Shown one piece after another: positions 45,701 to 54,152 of a DNA stretch of 64,000 nt. This DNA is from Bacteroidota bacterium (GTDB taxonomy: Bacteria > Bacteroidota > Bacteroidia > Sphingobacteriales > Sphingobacteriaceae), in NCBI GenBank assembly GCA_026224775.1, contig JAMFRP010000006.1, forward strand, positions 124,001 through 188,000, in the 5' to 3' direction. The notes beneath the pieces are model-generated. The model saw only the letters and a program-made list of their open reading frames with translations. It was not told where the DNA came from and made no database searches. The translations under genes were made by a program, and so were the position numbers. Positions within the stretch are counted from its first letter, which is position 1, and each line of letters begins with the position of its first letter.

Positions 45701-46148
45701 ATAAAATTGGTAAATCGGCAACGTTGATATCAGAAATAGTAGACTCCTTTAAATTCACATCTCCCTGTGGCAAATCCTGCTGAGCTTTATCAACAGCTTC
45801 TTTCACATCCTGTTTAGCATCCCTTATATTAACATTGGCGTTAAACTCGCATGTTATTGAGGACACATTTTGTAGTGAATTTGATGTTACCTTTTTTAAG
45901 CCTTTTAATGATTTTAGTTGCTTTTCGAGCTGTCTTGTAACGAGTAACTCAATATTTTGAGGTGATTGACCATTATAAACGGTTGTTACGAAAACTTTTG
46001 ATTGCGCTATATCAGGAAAATTTTCCTTCGGCAGATTATTGTAACTGACAAGCCCTAATACGGTAATCAAAAATATCAGCACATAAATGGCTGTTTTATT
46101 TTCGATTGCCCAGCTTGATGGTTTAAACTCTTTGTTGAGATCTTTCAT
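42732..46148 (-). CDS. RND efflux permease of the second operon
   Basis: 1,138 residues. Twelve membrane helices and two porter loops as in AcrB-type pumps. Helix 4 has GIVVDDAIVVIENTH with both proton-relay Asp residues. At the helix-10 position the usual Lys is replaced in GVVVRNGILLVEFTDM, where Arg follows the Val run. That pattern is common in a branch distinct from the tandem permeases at 8832-15412, and sequence similarity to them is low. Extra hydrophobic segments near residues 530-570 (YLAIATVVGYLINVGFGNF) lengthen the central linker. It is the last gene of the tetR operon. Substrate unknown. Confidence 0.93.
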   Translation of the reverse strand: MKDLNKEFKPSSWAIENKTAIYVLIFLITVLGLVSYNNLPKENFPDIAQSKVFVTTVYNGQSPQNIELLVTRQLEKQLKSLKGLKKVTSNSLQNVSSITCEFNANVNIRDAKQDVKEAVDKAQQDLPQGDVNLKESTISDINVADLPILYVNISGDYDLKKLKEYADNLKDDIESFKEISKVDEIGALTPEIQINVDMNKMAAVQLSFNDIAQAIGNENIISSAGTVTTDGVRRSIDIKKDYKNADEVAAMVIRNPKGQAIYLRDIAQVKDSFLEQESYARLKTPNSQDFKNVITLNVSKRAGENLIESSDKINALIAQKEKTVFPKGLHITVTGDQSDKTRTTLNDLINTIVIGFILVTVILMFFMGSTNAIFVALSVPLSCFIAFLVMPAIGFTLNMIVLFSFLLALGIVVDDAIVVIENTHRIFNNGAIPIKQAAKMAAGEVFLPVFSGTMTTLAPFVPLAFWNSLIGHFMFFLPITLIITLLASLVVAYLFNPVFAVDFMKPHIEGEHDHPKFDKKLQRSLIYLAIATVVGYLINVGFGNFMVLVIILYLLNHFILLRTIDSFQNNLWPRFKDWYARWLERAVHGPVWVLLGTIGLFIFTIFFMAARSPKVEFFPSGDPNFVYVYITMPIGTDQAYTNEVTQKLEKRVATVVEPDKDIVSSIISNVTKSVADPSDEDQGDYENKGKITVAFVEFGKRNGKDTKAVMANIRNVVQGVVPGAKIAVAQENSGPPVQKDISIEIAGDNLDSLVKTSDRLKNYLGKQNIAGIENLIPDVQSDKPEIVFDVDRERANREGISTSQITQNLFTAVYGYKAADFRNTKEDNYQIMVRAEEDQRSSLEALKNLKITYRDLGSGGIIRQVPISAFTDVRYTTTYSNIKHKQQRRVLTLGSNVIKPYNINEVNANIQRAINNFKKPDNITIKMGGGQEDQAEAMNFLLGALATSFGLILIILMIQFNSVGKTLIILSEILFSIIGVLLGVSIFKMTISIVMTGVGIIALAGVVVRNGILLVEFTDMLLEQGLSIHDAVVEAGHTRMTPVLLTATSAILGLIPLAVGFNIDFVGLFTHFQPHIHFGGDNVAFWGPLAWTMIFGLGFATIITLILVPCMYLIRYNLKARINKWRGKTEDTTEVKPA

Positions 46149-46171
46149 GTTAGATCAATATTTTATAAAAA

Positions 46172-47278
46172 TTAATTAACGGACTGAATAACTCTCACTC
46201 TATCGCCATCTTCCAAATCAGACGCGCCATCAGTTATTAGCTGATCGCCATTTGAAAGACCTGTTTTTATTTCAGTAAGGCCGTTAGAGGTAGCTCCTTC
46301 GGTAATAGATATACGTTTTGCAACACCGTTGTTGTTAACAAAAACATAATCACCATTTTCAGATTTTTGAATACTACTTACCGGGATAGCAAAAGCGTTA
46401 GGCTTTGAATAATTAGCGATCTTAATAACGGCAGTCATGTTAGGGCGAAGATCCATGCGATGAGGAAGTTTAACCTCTACGGCAAAACTACGTGACGAAG
46501 GGTCAATAACCTTTGCAGCGAACGAGATACGGGTTCTAAGCGAATCATTTGCATCGGGTACCAATACGTTAACGCTATCGCCCTGATTTACGCTACCTGA
46601 ATAAGATTCGGGTACATCTGCCTTTACTTTTAACACATCAGCATTTACAATGCGAATACCTGTTGAGCCCGGTGCGGCAACCTGTCCAAGTTTTAAATCC
46701 ATCTGATCAACAGTGCCATTGATTGGTGATACGATACGGTACATATCTGCTTGCTGGCGTAGAGAAGAAACTTGTTTTTGAGCCGTTTGTAATTGCGTTT
46801 GTGCCTGCAAAAACTGAACTTCGGTACCAATTTTTTGATCCCAAAGATTTTTTTGGCGTTGATATAAGGTATTAGATAAATTTTCTTGTGCCTGCGCCTG
46901 AGCAATATTTTGTACGAGTACGCTATTATCTAATTGTGCCAGTACTTGTCCTTTGTGCACATGATCGCCAACTTTCACATTAATAGCAGTTATAATAGCA
47001 TTTGCTTGCGGATATGCGGTTACATTATCCTGGGCATCTATCCTACCTTGTATTTGCACATAATTGGTAAACTGCCCCGACTTTATAGCTATAACACTTA
47101 TATCAGCGATTTTTGATGAATCCTGGCCGCCGATTTGAGCCTGTAATGCAGTAATTTTTGAGTTTAATTCGGCTTGTTGCTTTTGCAGATCAGCTAATTG
47201 AGCCTTTTTATCCTTGGGTTGGTTGTTTGAGCATGCTGCCAGAAACAGTACTGCTGATATGTATAATATTTTTTTCAT
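46172..47278 (-). CDS. Efflux RND periplasmic adaptor subunit (lipoprotein)
   Basis: 368 residues. Lipobox LAAC with Cys at 16, then a heptad-rich N-terminal coiled coil (AQLADLQKQQAELNSKITAL), the lipoyl-like halves (ANAIITAINVKVGDHVHKGQ and SPINGTVDQMDLKLGQVAAP) and a beta-barrel domain. It would connect the RND permease encoded 23 bases downstream with the channel encoded 27 bases upstream. The N-terminal coiled coil before the first lipoyl half is unusual for classic AcrA but occurs in many Bacteroidota adaptors. Confidence 0.92.
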   Translation of the reverse strand: MKKILYISAVLFLAACSNNQPKDKKAQLADLQKQQAELNSKITALQAQIGGQDSSKIADISVIAIKSGQFTNYVQIQGRIDAQDNVTAYPQANAIITAINVKVGDHVHKGQVLAQLDNSVLVQNIAQAQAQENLSNTLYQRQKNLWDQKIGTEVQFLQAQTQLQTAQKQVSSLRQQADMYRIVSPINGTVDQMDLKLGQVAAPGSTGIRIVNADVLKVKADVPESYSGSVNQGDSVNVLVPDANDSLRTRISFAAKVIDPSSRSFAVEVKLPHRMDLRPNMTAVIKIANYSKPNAFAIPVSSIQKSENGDYVFVNNNGVAKRISITEGATSNGLTEIKTGLSNGDQLITDGASDLEDGDRVRVIQSVN

Positions 47279-47305
47279 GTGTCTTATTTTAATATCGTGA
47301 TATGT

Positions 47306-48664
47306 TTATTGAATACGTCCGTAAGCCTGGTCAAGGTCAACTTTACTAACTAAAGCGTCATATAAGCTTTGGATGTATGAGTTGTCCGCGCTATCAAGGT
47401 CGGTTTGTGCCTGAGTAACCTCAATGCTTGAACCAACGCCCTGTGAATATTTAATTTTCGCTACCCTTAACACTTCTTCGGCAAGGCCCATATTTTCTTT
47501 CTGACTTTTTAGGGATTGTAAACCATTAATATAAGTGATACGGGCTTTGTTAGCCTGCAAACCTATTCCGTTACGAAGGTTAAACAAGTCGTTTTCGGAT
47601 TTTATGATGGCGATTTTCGATTCCCTAACCTGATTAAGGTGTTGAAAGCCTGAAAAAATCGGCACATTTAAAGTTAAGCCGATATAACTGGATGGGTAAT
47701 TAGCGGAATATAAATTACCAAATGAATTGTTTTGAAAACTTGTACCGTAATTTGCAAACCCTGATAGGCTTGGTAAATACTGCGCTTTTTTGCTCTTTAG
47801 ATCATATTCATTTAATCTTTTCTGCGTTTCCAGTAAGCCGTATTCAACCCTGTTGTGATAGAAGGATGTATCAGAACTATTTGCTATGGCATCATCAAAA
47901 TTGATATTTTCCAGTTTATCGGTTAGTGTAAGCTCATCGGTAATAGCCATTCCCATTTGGAATTTCAACAGCTCGTTATTCAGTTCCAGTAGTCTAACAG
48001 TATTATCCCTCGACGTAACCAGGTTGTTGTATTGAACAGTTAACCGTTGTACATCTATTCGCTCAGCCAGGCCTTGTTTGTTTTCGGCAGTGGTTTGATC
48101 TAATTGCTGCTTTAACTGTTTGATGTTGGCATCAAGCAATTTGATCTGCTCGTCACTTACCAAAACCTGATAATAGGCTTTAGTTACACTAACGTTAGCT
48201 TCGATGCGAGAACGTGTTAAACTTCGTTCGTAAAGTTCTTTATAAGTTTTACTAGCCTTTACACCAACCAGATAATTACCATCAAAAATCTTTTGGGTAA
48301 GATTTAAAGCGGCAGTAGTTTGATAATTTAAACCAAGCTTAAATGGCGCTAAAGTACCTTTAGGTACGCTTGGTTCAAATGAAGATACATCAACCAACGT
48401 TACCGGCAGTCTAAGGTAATCCTGAAATTGCGCCGTTCCACTAATTTGCGGTAAACCCTGGCCAATGGTTTCTTTAACTTTATAGCCGGCGCTTTTCACA
48501 TCTAAACCTGCGTTTACCACAGAGTCCTGGTGTTGGTAGGCATAGCTTATACATTCGGCCAGGCTATAGTTATGAGTGTGTCCGGTATCAGGTGGGGCTT
48601 GTTGGGCGTAGCTTTTAACAGCTATGCCACAAAGTAAAGCTCCGGCAATAATTAATTTTCTCAT
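47306..48664 (-). CDS. TolC family outer-membrane efflux channel
   Basis: 452 residues from ATG 48664. An upstream in-frame start would add 14 residues before the signal peptide and is rejected. Signal peptide MRKLIIAGALLCGIAVKSYAQ, then HNYSLAECISYAYQHQ opening the first OEP repeat and NGIGLQANKARITYINGLQSLKSQ in the second helical pair. The protein is the outer-membrane duct of the second tripartite pump. It lies 83 bases after tetR. Confidence 0.92.
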   Translation of the reverse strand: MRKLIIAGALLCGIAVKSYAQQAPPDTGHTHNYSLAECISYAYQHQDSVVNAGLDVKSAGYKVKETIGQGLPQISGTAQFQDYLRLPVTLVDVSSFEPSVPKGTLAPFKLGLNYQTTAALNLTQKIFDGNYLVGVKASKTYKELYERSLTRSRIEANVSVTKAYYQVLVSDEQIKLLDANIKQLKQQLDQTTAENKQGLAERIDVQRLTVQYNNLVTSRDNTVRLLELNNELLKFQMGMAITDELTLTDKLENINFDDAIANSSDTSFYHNRVEYGLLETQKRLNEYDLKSKKAQYLPSLSGFANYGTSFQNNSFGNLYSANYPSSYIGLTLNVPIFSGFQHLNQVRESKIAIIKSENDLFNLRNGIGLQANKARITYINGLQSLKSQKENMGLAEEVLRVAKIKYSQGVGSSIEVTQAQTDLDSADNSYIQSLYDALVSKVDLDQAYGRIQ

Positions 48665-48722
48665 TTGTATATATGTGTGAATAGGGTATTTATTTAATTT
48701 TCTCAAATATGTTTAGCGGGAT

Positions 48723-48738
48723 TGACAGCAGTATGTCA
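48723..48738. promoter_or_regulatory. TGACA-N6-TGTCA inverted repeat between tetR and tolC
   Basis: Five-base perfect arms with a six-base spacer lie in the 83-base gap between the tetR stop and the channel gene. The plus-strand right half extends to TGTCAGCA, as in the longer repeat at 7203-7232. It could be an internal operator of the efflux operon or part of a weak attenuator. Short, so tentative. Confidence 0.3.
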
Positions 48739-48747
48739 GCAGTCTTA

Positions 48748-49359
48748 TTAATCCGGTTTATTGTTTTTATATTGATCTAAAAGTTTATAACCTTCTAGTG
48801 TACATACGCCATAGTTAAAATGCTCCTGAAACTGTTGTTGTACCTTCCAGGTATTATATTCAGCTATTGGAAATACTGATGCGTCAAACCCAAGTTCAAT
48901 CTGATTCACCCGCATTCTGGATATTATTTTAACATCAATGTCGGGCCTTATATAACCCTGGGTTATCCCCTTGGTTAACAGCTCTTCCAGCGTTTGTATT
49001 ACTACACCTGATTTAAAGTTTTGAAACTCTTTCCATGCCTGTGGATGATACTTTTGCATATCATGGATCACAATAGGATTAATCCGGGAAATTATTTCTT
49101 CAGAACAATTCATCATATTGATCATTTCCTCTATCACATTGCCCGACTTGCTGATAATCTCAGCCATATCGTCTTCATCTTCCTTCAGCTTCTTTTTAAC
49201 CAGGGCAATAACCAAATCATTTTTGTCCTTGAAAAAGTGATAGATAGTTTTTTTTGATATTCCCAAATGCCTGGCGATATCATCCATGGTAACGCTTTTT
49301 ATGCCAGCCTTTAAAAAAAGCTCTTCGCCACCCTCAATTATTCTCTCTATTGTGATCAT
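48748..49359 (-). CDS. TetR family transcriptional regulator
   Basis: 203 residues from ATG 49359. An upstream ATG at 49413 is rejected because a perfect promoter lies between the two. The N-terminal HTH is clear: GIKSVTMDDIARHLGISKKT followed by IYHFFKDKNDLV, the usual TetR pattern. The C-terminal ligand domain is all-helical with no close signature. First gene of the efflux operon, so it most likely represses the operon and itself until an effluxed ligand binds. Confidence 0.92.
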   Translation of the reverse strand: MITIERIIEGGEELFLKAGIKSVTMDDIARHLGISKKTIYHFFKDKNDLVIALVKKKLKEDEDDMAEIISKSGNVIEEMINMMNCSEEIISRINPIVIHDMQKYHPQAWKEFQNFKSGVVIQTLEELLTKGITQGYIRPDIDVKIISRMRVNQIELGFDASVFPIAEYNTWKVQQQFQEHFNYGVCTLEGYKLLDQYKNNKPD

Positions 49360-49374
49360 CTGTAATTTCCGGAA

Positions 49375-49413
49375 CAAAACTATGGAAACATTTTTAGATT
49401 TCAAAGTTTCCAT
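49375..49413 (-). promoter_or_regulatory. Exact Bacteroidota promoter with flanking inverted repeat, tetR operon
   Basis: On the minus strand TTTG (49402-49405), a 19-base spacer and TAGTTTTG (49375-49382) match the consensus TTTG-N19-TAnnTTTG exactly, 15 bases before the tetR ATG. Inverted arms ATGGAAAC (49382-49389) and GTTTCCAT (49406-49413) flank the spacer, so a bound dimer would cover both promoter elements. This is the arrangement expected for TetR autorepression. Confidence 0.8.
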
Positions 49414-49449
49414 TTCAAATTACTTTTTACAGACAATCGGCATAATTGT

Positions 49450-49457
49450 TACCTTTG
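49450..49457 (+). promoter_or_regulatory. -7 promoter box of purB
   Basis: TACCTTTG matches TAnnTTTG, 15 bases before the ATG. A TTTT lies 21 bases upstream instead of TTTG at 19. Confidence 0.4.
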
Positions 49458-49472
49458 CAAAAAAATATATTT

Positions 49473-50816
49473 ATGTCACTTTCTCCACTTTCAGCTATAT
49501 CGCCAATTGATGGTCGTTATCACAATGCAACCGCTCAATTAGCCGGCTACTTTTCTGAATACGCATTAATTAAATACCGGGTATACGTTGAAATTGAGTA
49601 CTTCATCGCCTTATGCGAGCACCCTTTACCTCAATTACAAAACTTTGATAGAAATATAACAGAAAAGTTACGAAACATCTACAAAAATTTTAGCGAAGTT
49701 GATGCGCAAAGTATAAAAGACATAGAAAAAGTAACCAACCACGATGTTAAAGCGGTTGAGTATTTTATAAAACAGGAGTTTGACAAGCTTAATATTGCTG
49801 AATATAAAGAGTTCATCCACTTTGGCTTAACCTCACAGGATATTAACAATACGGCTATTCCCTACAGCTTTAAATTGGCTTTGGCTGATGTTTACTATCC
49901 TTTGTTTGATGAGTTGATTGGTGTGTTAAAAGTATACGCTGCCGACTGGGAAAAAATCCCTATGCTGGCCCACACGCATGGCCAACCTGCATCACCGTCT
50001 CGTTTGGGTAAGGAGATACAGGTTTTTGTGGAGCGTTTGGAAAACCAGTTACACCTGTTAAAGCAAGTACCCTACTCTGCTAAGTTTGGTGGCGCTACAG
50101 GTAATTTTAACGCGCATAACATTGCTTATGGCAGCATTGACTGGAAAACATTCGGTAATAACTTCGTAGATAATATTTTGGGATTGAAACGTTCGCAGTT
50201 CACTACCCAGATTGAGCACTACGATAACTTCGCTGCACAATGTGACGCATTGAAAAGGATCAACAACATCCTGATCGATTTGGACAGGGATATGTGGGCA
50301 TATATCTCCATGAACTATTTCAAGCAAAAAATAAAGGCTGGCGAAGTTGGATCATCAGCTATGCCGCACAAGGTAAACCCGATAGATTTTGAAAACTCTG
50401 AAGGTAACTTAGGTTTGGCTAACGCAATATTTGAGCATTTGGCGGCTAAGTTGCCGGTATCAAGGTTACAACGTGACCTTACCGACTCAACCGTATTGCG
50501 TAATATTGGTGTGCCGATTGGCCATACAGTTATCGCCATGAAGTCGACCATTAAAGGTTTAAATAAACTATTATTGAATGAAGGTGCCATCAGCGCCGAT
50601 TTGGAAGCTAACTGGGCTGTTGTTGCCGAGGCGATACAAACCATTTTACGCCGCGAGGGCTATCCAAACCCATACGAAGCTTTAAAAGAGCTTACCCGCA
50701 CCAATACACATATTAACGCGGATACTATCGCCGAGTTTGTGCATACTTTACAGGTAAGTGATAGCGTTAAAGAAGAGATTAAGAAGGTATCGCCATCGAA
50801 TTATACAGGGATTTGA
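49473..50816 (+). CDS. purB: Adenylosuccinate lyase
   Basis: 447 residues from ATG 49473 (MSLSPLSAISPIDGRY, the family opening); an earlier TTG is rejected because it falls on the promoter box. The fumarate-lyase signature is SSAMPHKVNPIDFEN, and HTHGQPASPSRLGKE carries a catalytic histidine. Length and motifs fit the E. coli-type PurB. It splits SAICAR to AICAR and adenylosuccinate to AMP with release of fumarate in purine synthesis. Divergent from tetR, 113 bases apart. Confidence 0.97.
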   Translation: MSLSPLSAISPIDGRYHNATAQLAGYFSEYALIKYRVYVEIEYFIALCEHPLPQLQNFDRNITEKLRNIYKNFSEVDAQSIKDIEKVTNHDVKAVEYFIKQEFDKLNIAEYKEFIHFGLTSQDINNTAIPYSFKLALADVYYPLFDELIGVLKVYAADWEKIPMLAHTHGQPASPSRLGKEIQVFVERLENQLHLLKQVPYSAKFGGATGNFNAHNIAYGSIDWKTFGNNFVDNILGLKRSQFTTQIEHYDNFAAQCDALKRINNILIDLDRDMWAYISMNYFKQKIKAGEVGSSAMPHKVNPIDFENSEGNLGLANAIFEHLAAKLPVSRLQRDLTDSTVLRNIGVPIGHTVIAMKSTIKGLNKLLLNEGAISADLEANWAVVAEAIQTILRREGYPNPYEALKELTRTNTHINADTIAEFVHTLQVSDSVKEEIKKVSPSNYTGI

Positions 50817-50823
50817 TTTTAGG

Positions 50824-50899
50824 ATGTGCGAATATGCGGATGTGAGGATATGCAGATTTAGAAATTTAATGTCATTTGCATATCAGCACATTTGCACAT
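50824..50899. repeat. Imperfect inverted repeat downstream of purB
   Basis: ATGTGCGAATATGC and GATATGCA on the left are mirrored by TGCATATC and GCACATTTGCACAT on the right. It lies between purB and nifU-like genes and could be a terminator for purB or a dispersed element. The arms have several mismatches. Confidence 0.4.
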
Positions 50900-50987
50900 G
50901 TCATACCCCGGTCATAACAATTTAACAGTGTTAAATAAATCAAAAAGCTACCTAAATTTGTTAAAGAATATTTAAAGCGTAATCAAG

Positions 50988-51542
50988 ATGAATATCAACG
51001 TATATACTGAGTCTACCCCGAACCCGGCAACAATGAAGTTTATTGTAAACAAGTTGCTGATTAACGGTAGTGCCGATTTTGCCACTAAAGAAAGTGCTGA
51101 AAAATCACCTTTTGCTAAGGAGCTTTATAAGTTTTCGTTTGTGAACGGTGTTTTCTTCGCCAGTAACTTTGTTACGGTAACCAAAACCGAAGGCAGCGAC
51201 TGGGATGACCTTTTACCAATACTGAAAGAGTTTGTTAAAGGTGCTGTTGAAGCTGAATTGGCTGTTCAACTGGAGGAACAACCTGAACAAGGCGATTTTG
51301 AAGGATCGGATATTGAGGTTAAAATACAGCAGATACTACACGATTATGTACGCCCTGCTGTTGAATCAGACGGTGGCGCTATCACTTACAAATCATTTGA
51401 TGACGCAGGTGTGGTTACTGTTGAACTTAGAGGTTCATGCAGCGGATGCCCGTCATCAACTGTTACTTTGAAGGCTGGTATTGAAAGCTTATTGAAACGT
51501 ATGGTGCCTGAAGTTACCGAGGTGGTTTCGGAAGCGCTGTAA
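50988..51542 (+). CDS. Nfu-type iron-sulfur cluster carrier protein
   Basis: 184 residues. N-terminal Nfu_N domain (YTESTPNPATMKFIVNKLLI, about 3-90) and C-terminal NifU domain (about 105-180) with the cluster-binding motif GSCSGCPSSTVTLK (C-x2-C). Such proteins assemble and pass [4Fe-4S] clusters to client enzymes. A TAAATTTG box lies 27 bases upstream (50953-50960). Single gene. Confidence 0.92.
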   Translation: MNINVYTESTPNPATMKFIVNKLLINGSADFATKESAEKSPFAKELYKFSFVNGVFFASNFVTVTKTEGSDWDDLLPILKEFVKGAVEAELAVQLEEQPEQGDFEGSDIEVKIQQILHDYVRPAVESDGGAITYKSFDDAGVVTVELRGSCSGCPSSTVTLKAGIESLLKRMVPEVTEVVSEAL

Positions 51543-51623
51543 TTTAGGCTTTAACAGATTTTTATTGATTACACCGATTATTTGCTAAAAGTGATCGGTG
51601 TTTTTGTTTATTCTTATTTAGCA

Positions 51624-51720
51624 CGTCATTGCGGGGAACGAAGCAATATCTACATAGGCAGGTCGAACTTACAAGTTTTCTCTGTATAGCATAGAGATTC
51701 CTTCGTTCCTCGCAATGACG
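51624..51720. repeat. Inverted-repeat element (type CGTCATTGCG)
   Basis: Arms of 28 bases, 51624-51651 and 51693-51720, are reverse complements with about four mismatches; the outer ends are CGTCATTGCG and CGCAATGACG. The 41-base centre is unrelated. The element sits between the convergent nifU-like and IMPase genes. It resembles dispersed REP-like sequences reported in Bacteroidota and could fold into a long hairpin. Confidence 0.75.
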
Positions 51721-51729
51721 GTCTAAAGA

Positions 51730-52521
51730 TTATTTAAAATACTTTTTAATATAATCCAATAACTCAGCTGTTATCTTGCCATTGGTGGCAACAAGTTCAC
51801 GGGTATCAATTACTTCATCTCCGCCGCTGAAGTTTATTACGTCCCCTCCAGCTTGTTTTACGATTAGTATACCTGCGGCTACATCCCAGGCGTTTAGATT
51901 ATATTCATAGAAAGCTTCAAAACGTCCACAAGCGGTATAAGCCAGATCAACGGCTGCTGAACCCATACGACGCAGGCCATGGGAGTTTTTCATTAATTCG
52001 GTGAATAGGTTGATATAGGCCGCTTGCTTGGTAAAATCGTAATACGGGAAGCCTGTAGCTAATAAACTACCAGCAACGGTATCAATATTACTTACTTTAA
52101 TTTCTTTACCATTTAAATAGGCGGGTGAACCTTTGCTGGCGTAAAAGCATTCGTCCTGATTAACTTCGTATACTACGCCTACTACCAGCTCATCATATTC
52201 TTTAAGCGCGATACTTACTGAAAACACAGGCAAGCCATGTATAAAATTGGTGGTACCATCTAAAGGATCAATTATCCAGTTAAAACGTTCGCCAATTTTG
52301 GTTTTTGTTTTTTCTTCGGTGATGAAGCCAGCTTCGGGAAGGATTTCTTCCAGTCCGGCTACAATGATCTGCTCGGCGGTCTTATCTACATAAGAAACCA
52401 AATCGTTTAATCCCTTGTATTCTATTTTAACAGGATCGAATGTTTTTCTTTGTTCGCGGATGAATGCGCCGGCTTTTTTGGAAACCTCAATAACTTTATT
52501 GGTTATCTGGATGTACTGCAT
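51730..52521 (-). CDS. Inositol monophosphatase family protein
   Basis: 263 residues. Metal-site motifs are complete: FITEEKT, WIIDPLDGTTNFIHG and AWDVAAGILIVKQAGG. Members remove phosphate from inositol-1-phosphate, fructose-1,6-bisphosphate, PAP or related substrates. SuhB or CysQ-type identity cannot be fixed by eye. Its start lies 26 bases inside the preceding GtrA gene, so translation is coupled. Last gene of the mtaB-lgt-gtrA-IMPase run. Confidence 0.9.
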   Translation of the reverse strand: MQYIQITNKVIEVSKKAGAFIREQRKTFDPVKIEYKGLNDLVSYVDKTAEQIIVAGLEEILPEAGFITEEKTKTKIGERFNWIIDPLDGTTNFIHGLPVFSVSIALKEYDELVVGVVYEVNQDECFYASKGSPAYLNGKEIKVSNIDTVAGSLLATGFPYYDFTKQAAYINLFTELMKNSHGLRRMGSAAVDLAYTACGRFEAFYEYNLNAWDVAAGILIVKQAGGDVINFSGGDEVIDTRELVATNGKITAELLDYIKKYFK

Positions 52522-52966
52522 GGTGCCTTAGTGACAAGCTGAATGAGAATAATTTATGTACAAAAAAGCTGGCAAAAAACAAACTTAGCGCAGCTGCGAT
52601 ACGTGCTACCGGGGGATACATATTAAAATCCTGGATCAGTATTTTAATAGCACCCAAATTGGCAAAAAAACCAATTGTAGCAACAGAAATGAATCGTGCG
52701 AATTGTTTATAGGGTGCCAGTTTTGATTCAGTAAAAACAAGATACCGGGTGATTAGAAAATTCACCATCACACCCAAAAAAAATGATATAGCTAATGATA
52801 TGGTTGAATTACGCACAGTAGCATTAAAAATATGATAAGTTTTTTCGGTAAGCAGATTATGATAAAAAAGGTAAAAAGCACATATATCTACCACAAAACC
52901 AGCTCCTGCCGAAAGCACAAATCGTACAACCTGGTTATTAATTAGTTTTTTTGTAGTACTAACCAT
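52496..52966 (-). CDS. GtrA-like membrane protein
   Basis: 156 residues with four hydrophobic helices in the GtrA layout: [22 protein letters not shown] opens the first, and FLITRYLVF is the family marker after helix 3. GtrA proteins flip undecaprenyl-phosphate-linked sugars or transport related lipids. It overlaps lgt by 8 bases on one side and the IMPase gene by 26 on the other. Confidence 0.85.
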   Translation of the reverse strand: MVSTTKKLINNQVVRFVLSAGAGFVVDICAFYLFYHNLLTEKTYHIFNATVRNSTISLAISFFLGVMVNFLITRYLVFTESKLAPYKQFARFISVATIGFFANLGAIKILIQDFNMYPPVARIAAALSLFFASFFVHKLFSFSLSLRHHAVHPDNQ

Positions 52967-54125
52967 GTTTCACTTCGTGCTTTTTATTGGATTTCAATCC
53001 GGGTATAACTAAAATTATGCCTGCTATAAAAAGGCAAACAGCTATCAATTGTGCTTGTGGAAAAGAGAAATCGCCGATATGGTACCTTGTATTTACCCGT
53101 ATAAACTCTATTAAAAACCGCTCTATACCATTAAGGATTAAATAAATACCAAAGAATACGCCCGGCGTTTTAATTCTATCACGTATGCTCCATAAAAACA
53201 GGAACAATAATATACAGGTAACACATTCATAGAAAGATGTTGGCCAAACCGGTGCAGGTAAAACATGGCAAAACTTGCCTATGCAACCCGGTATCTGGAT
53301 ACCTTCGTCGTTTACGTTATGCGGGAAACTGAATGACCACATCCAATCGGGTAGCCAGCTTAATAAATGGGGTTTAGGTAATAAATTTACTTTTCCCCAA
53401 TCGCCGTCGCCACTCATTTGGCAACCTATACGGCCTAAGCCGTAGGCTAGCATCATACCAGGGCCACCAATATCCAGCATGGTTAATGGTTTTATGCCAT
53501 GCTTATAAACAATATATAGCACTGCTGCACCACCGCAGATCAACCCACCATAAAAAGTAAAACCACTGGTACCTATCAGCATACCAACCGGGTCTTTCAC
53601 AAAATCGTCCCAGTTCTCCAATCCGTTAAACAATTTGGCACCTACAAAACCGCAAATGGCAGCCCAAAGTAAAATACTCCCCATTAACTCATGAGGATGT
53701 ACATTAACAACTTGTTCTTTTGGCTGAGGTAATACCTGCTTTTTGTTTTCGGCGTAAGCCCAATAAATTAAAACGGCCGCCATAATAATGCCGCCAATCC
53801 AGTTACCTTTTAATGATAATAGAAAGTCCTGTGGATCATCAATAAGTGCATGGTAATTAAATATGGCATCGACTATTTTATAGCCAATGATAAAGCCAAA
53901 CACACCGTTACCAACCAGTTCGGCCGCTGAAATTGGTTTCCCAATCGTAATAGTTTTTTTGAATAAATGTATAACGCCTAATTTCTCTTTGCGTTTAAAC
54001 TCTTCGCTAAAAGCCCAATAAGCGCCTACAAAAGCAATGGCTACAAAAAAGCCAAATGTTTGTACGGGGAGCAAAATTGTGACACCAAAAAAGTAATATA
54101 TAAGCGAGGTTAAGTTTGGGAACAT
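52959..54125 (-). CDS. lgt: Prolipoprotein diacylglyceryl transferase (Lgt), divergent
   Basis: 388 residues, longer than the about 290 of E. coli. Several membrane helices, the Lgt signature region [30 protein letters not shown], and [17 protein letters not shown] near the end. The enzyme transfers diacylglyceryl from phosphatidylglycerol to the lipobox cysteine of prolipoproteins. The extra length lies in a long N-terminal half and a linker around 135 ([17 protein letters not shown]). Such long forms are usual in Bacteroidota. Numerous lipobox proteins in this window are its likely substrates. Confidence 0.85.
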   Translation of the reverse strand: MFPNLTSLIYYFFGVTILLPVQTFGFFVAIAFVGAYWAFSEEFKRKEKLGVIHLFKKTITIGKPISAAELVGNGVFGFIIGYKIVDAIFNYHALIDDPQDFLLSLKGNWIGGIIMAAVLIYWAYAENKKQVLPQPKEQVVNVHPHELMGSILLWAAICGFVGAKLFNGLENWDDFVKDPVGMLIGTSGFTFYGGLICGGAAVLYIVYKHGIKPLTMLDIGGPGMMLAYGLGRIGCQMSGDGDWGKVNLLPKPHLLSWLPDWMWSFSFPHNVNDEGIQIPGCIGKFCHVLPAPVWPTSFYECVTCILLFLFLWSIRDRIKTPGVFFGIYLILNGIERFLIEFIRVNTRYHIGDFSFPQAQLIAVCLFIAGIILVIPGLKSNKKHEVKHG

Positions 54126-54152
54126 GTAGTATAATTTGTGGCAATATAGCCT

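Noticed and set aside
49359-49413. TetR start at the upstream ATG 49413
   Set aside because: The exact promoter and its inverted repeat lie between the two ATGs, and the family begins close to the downstream one.
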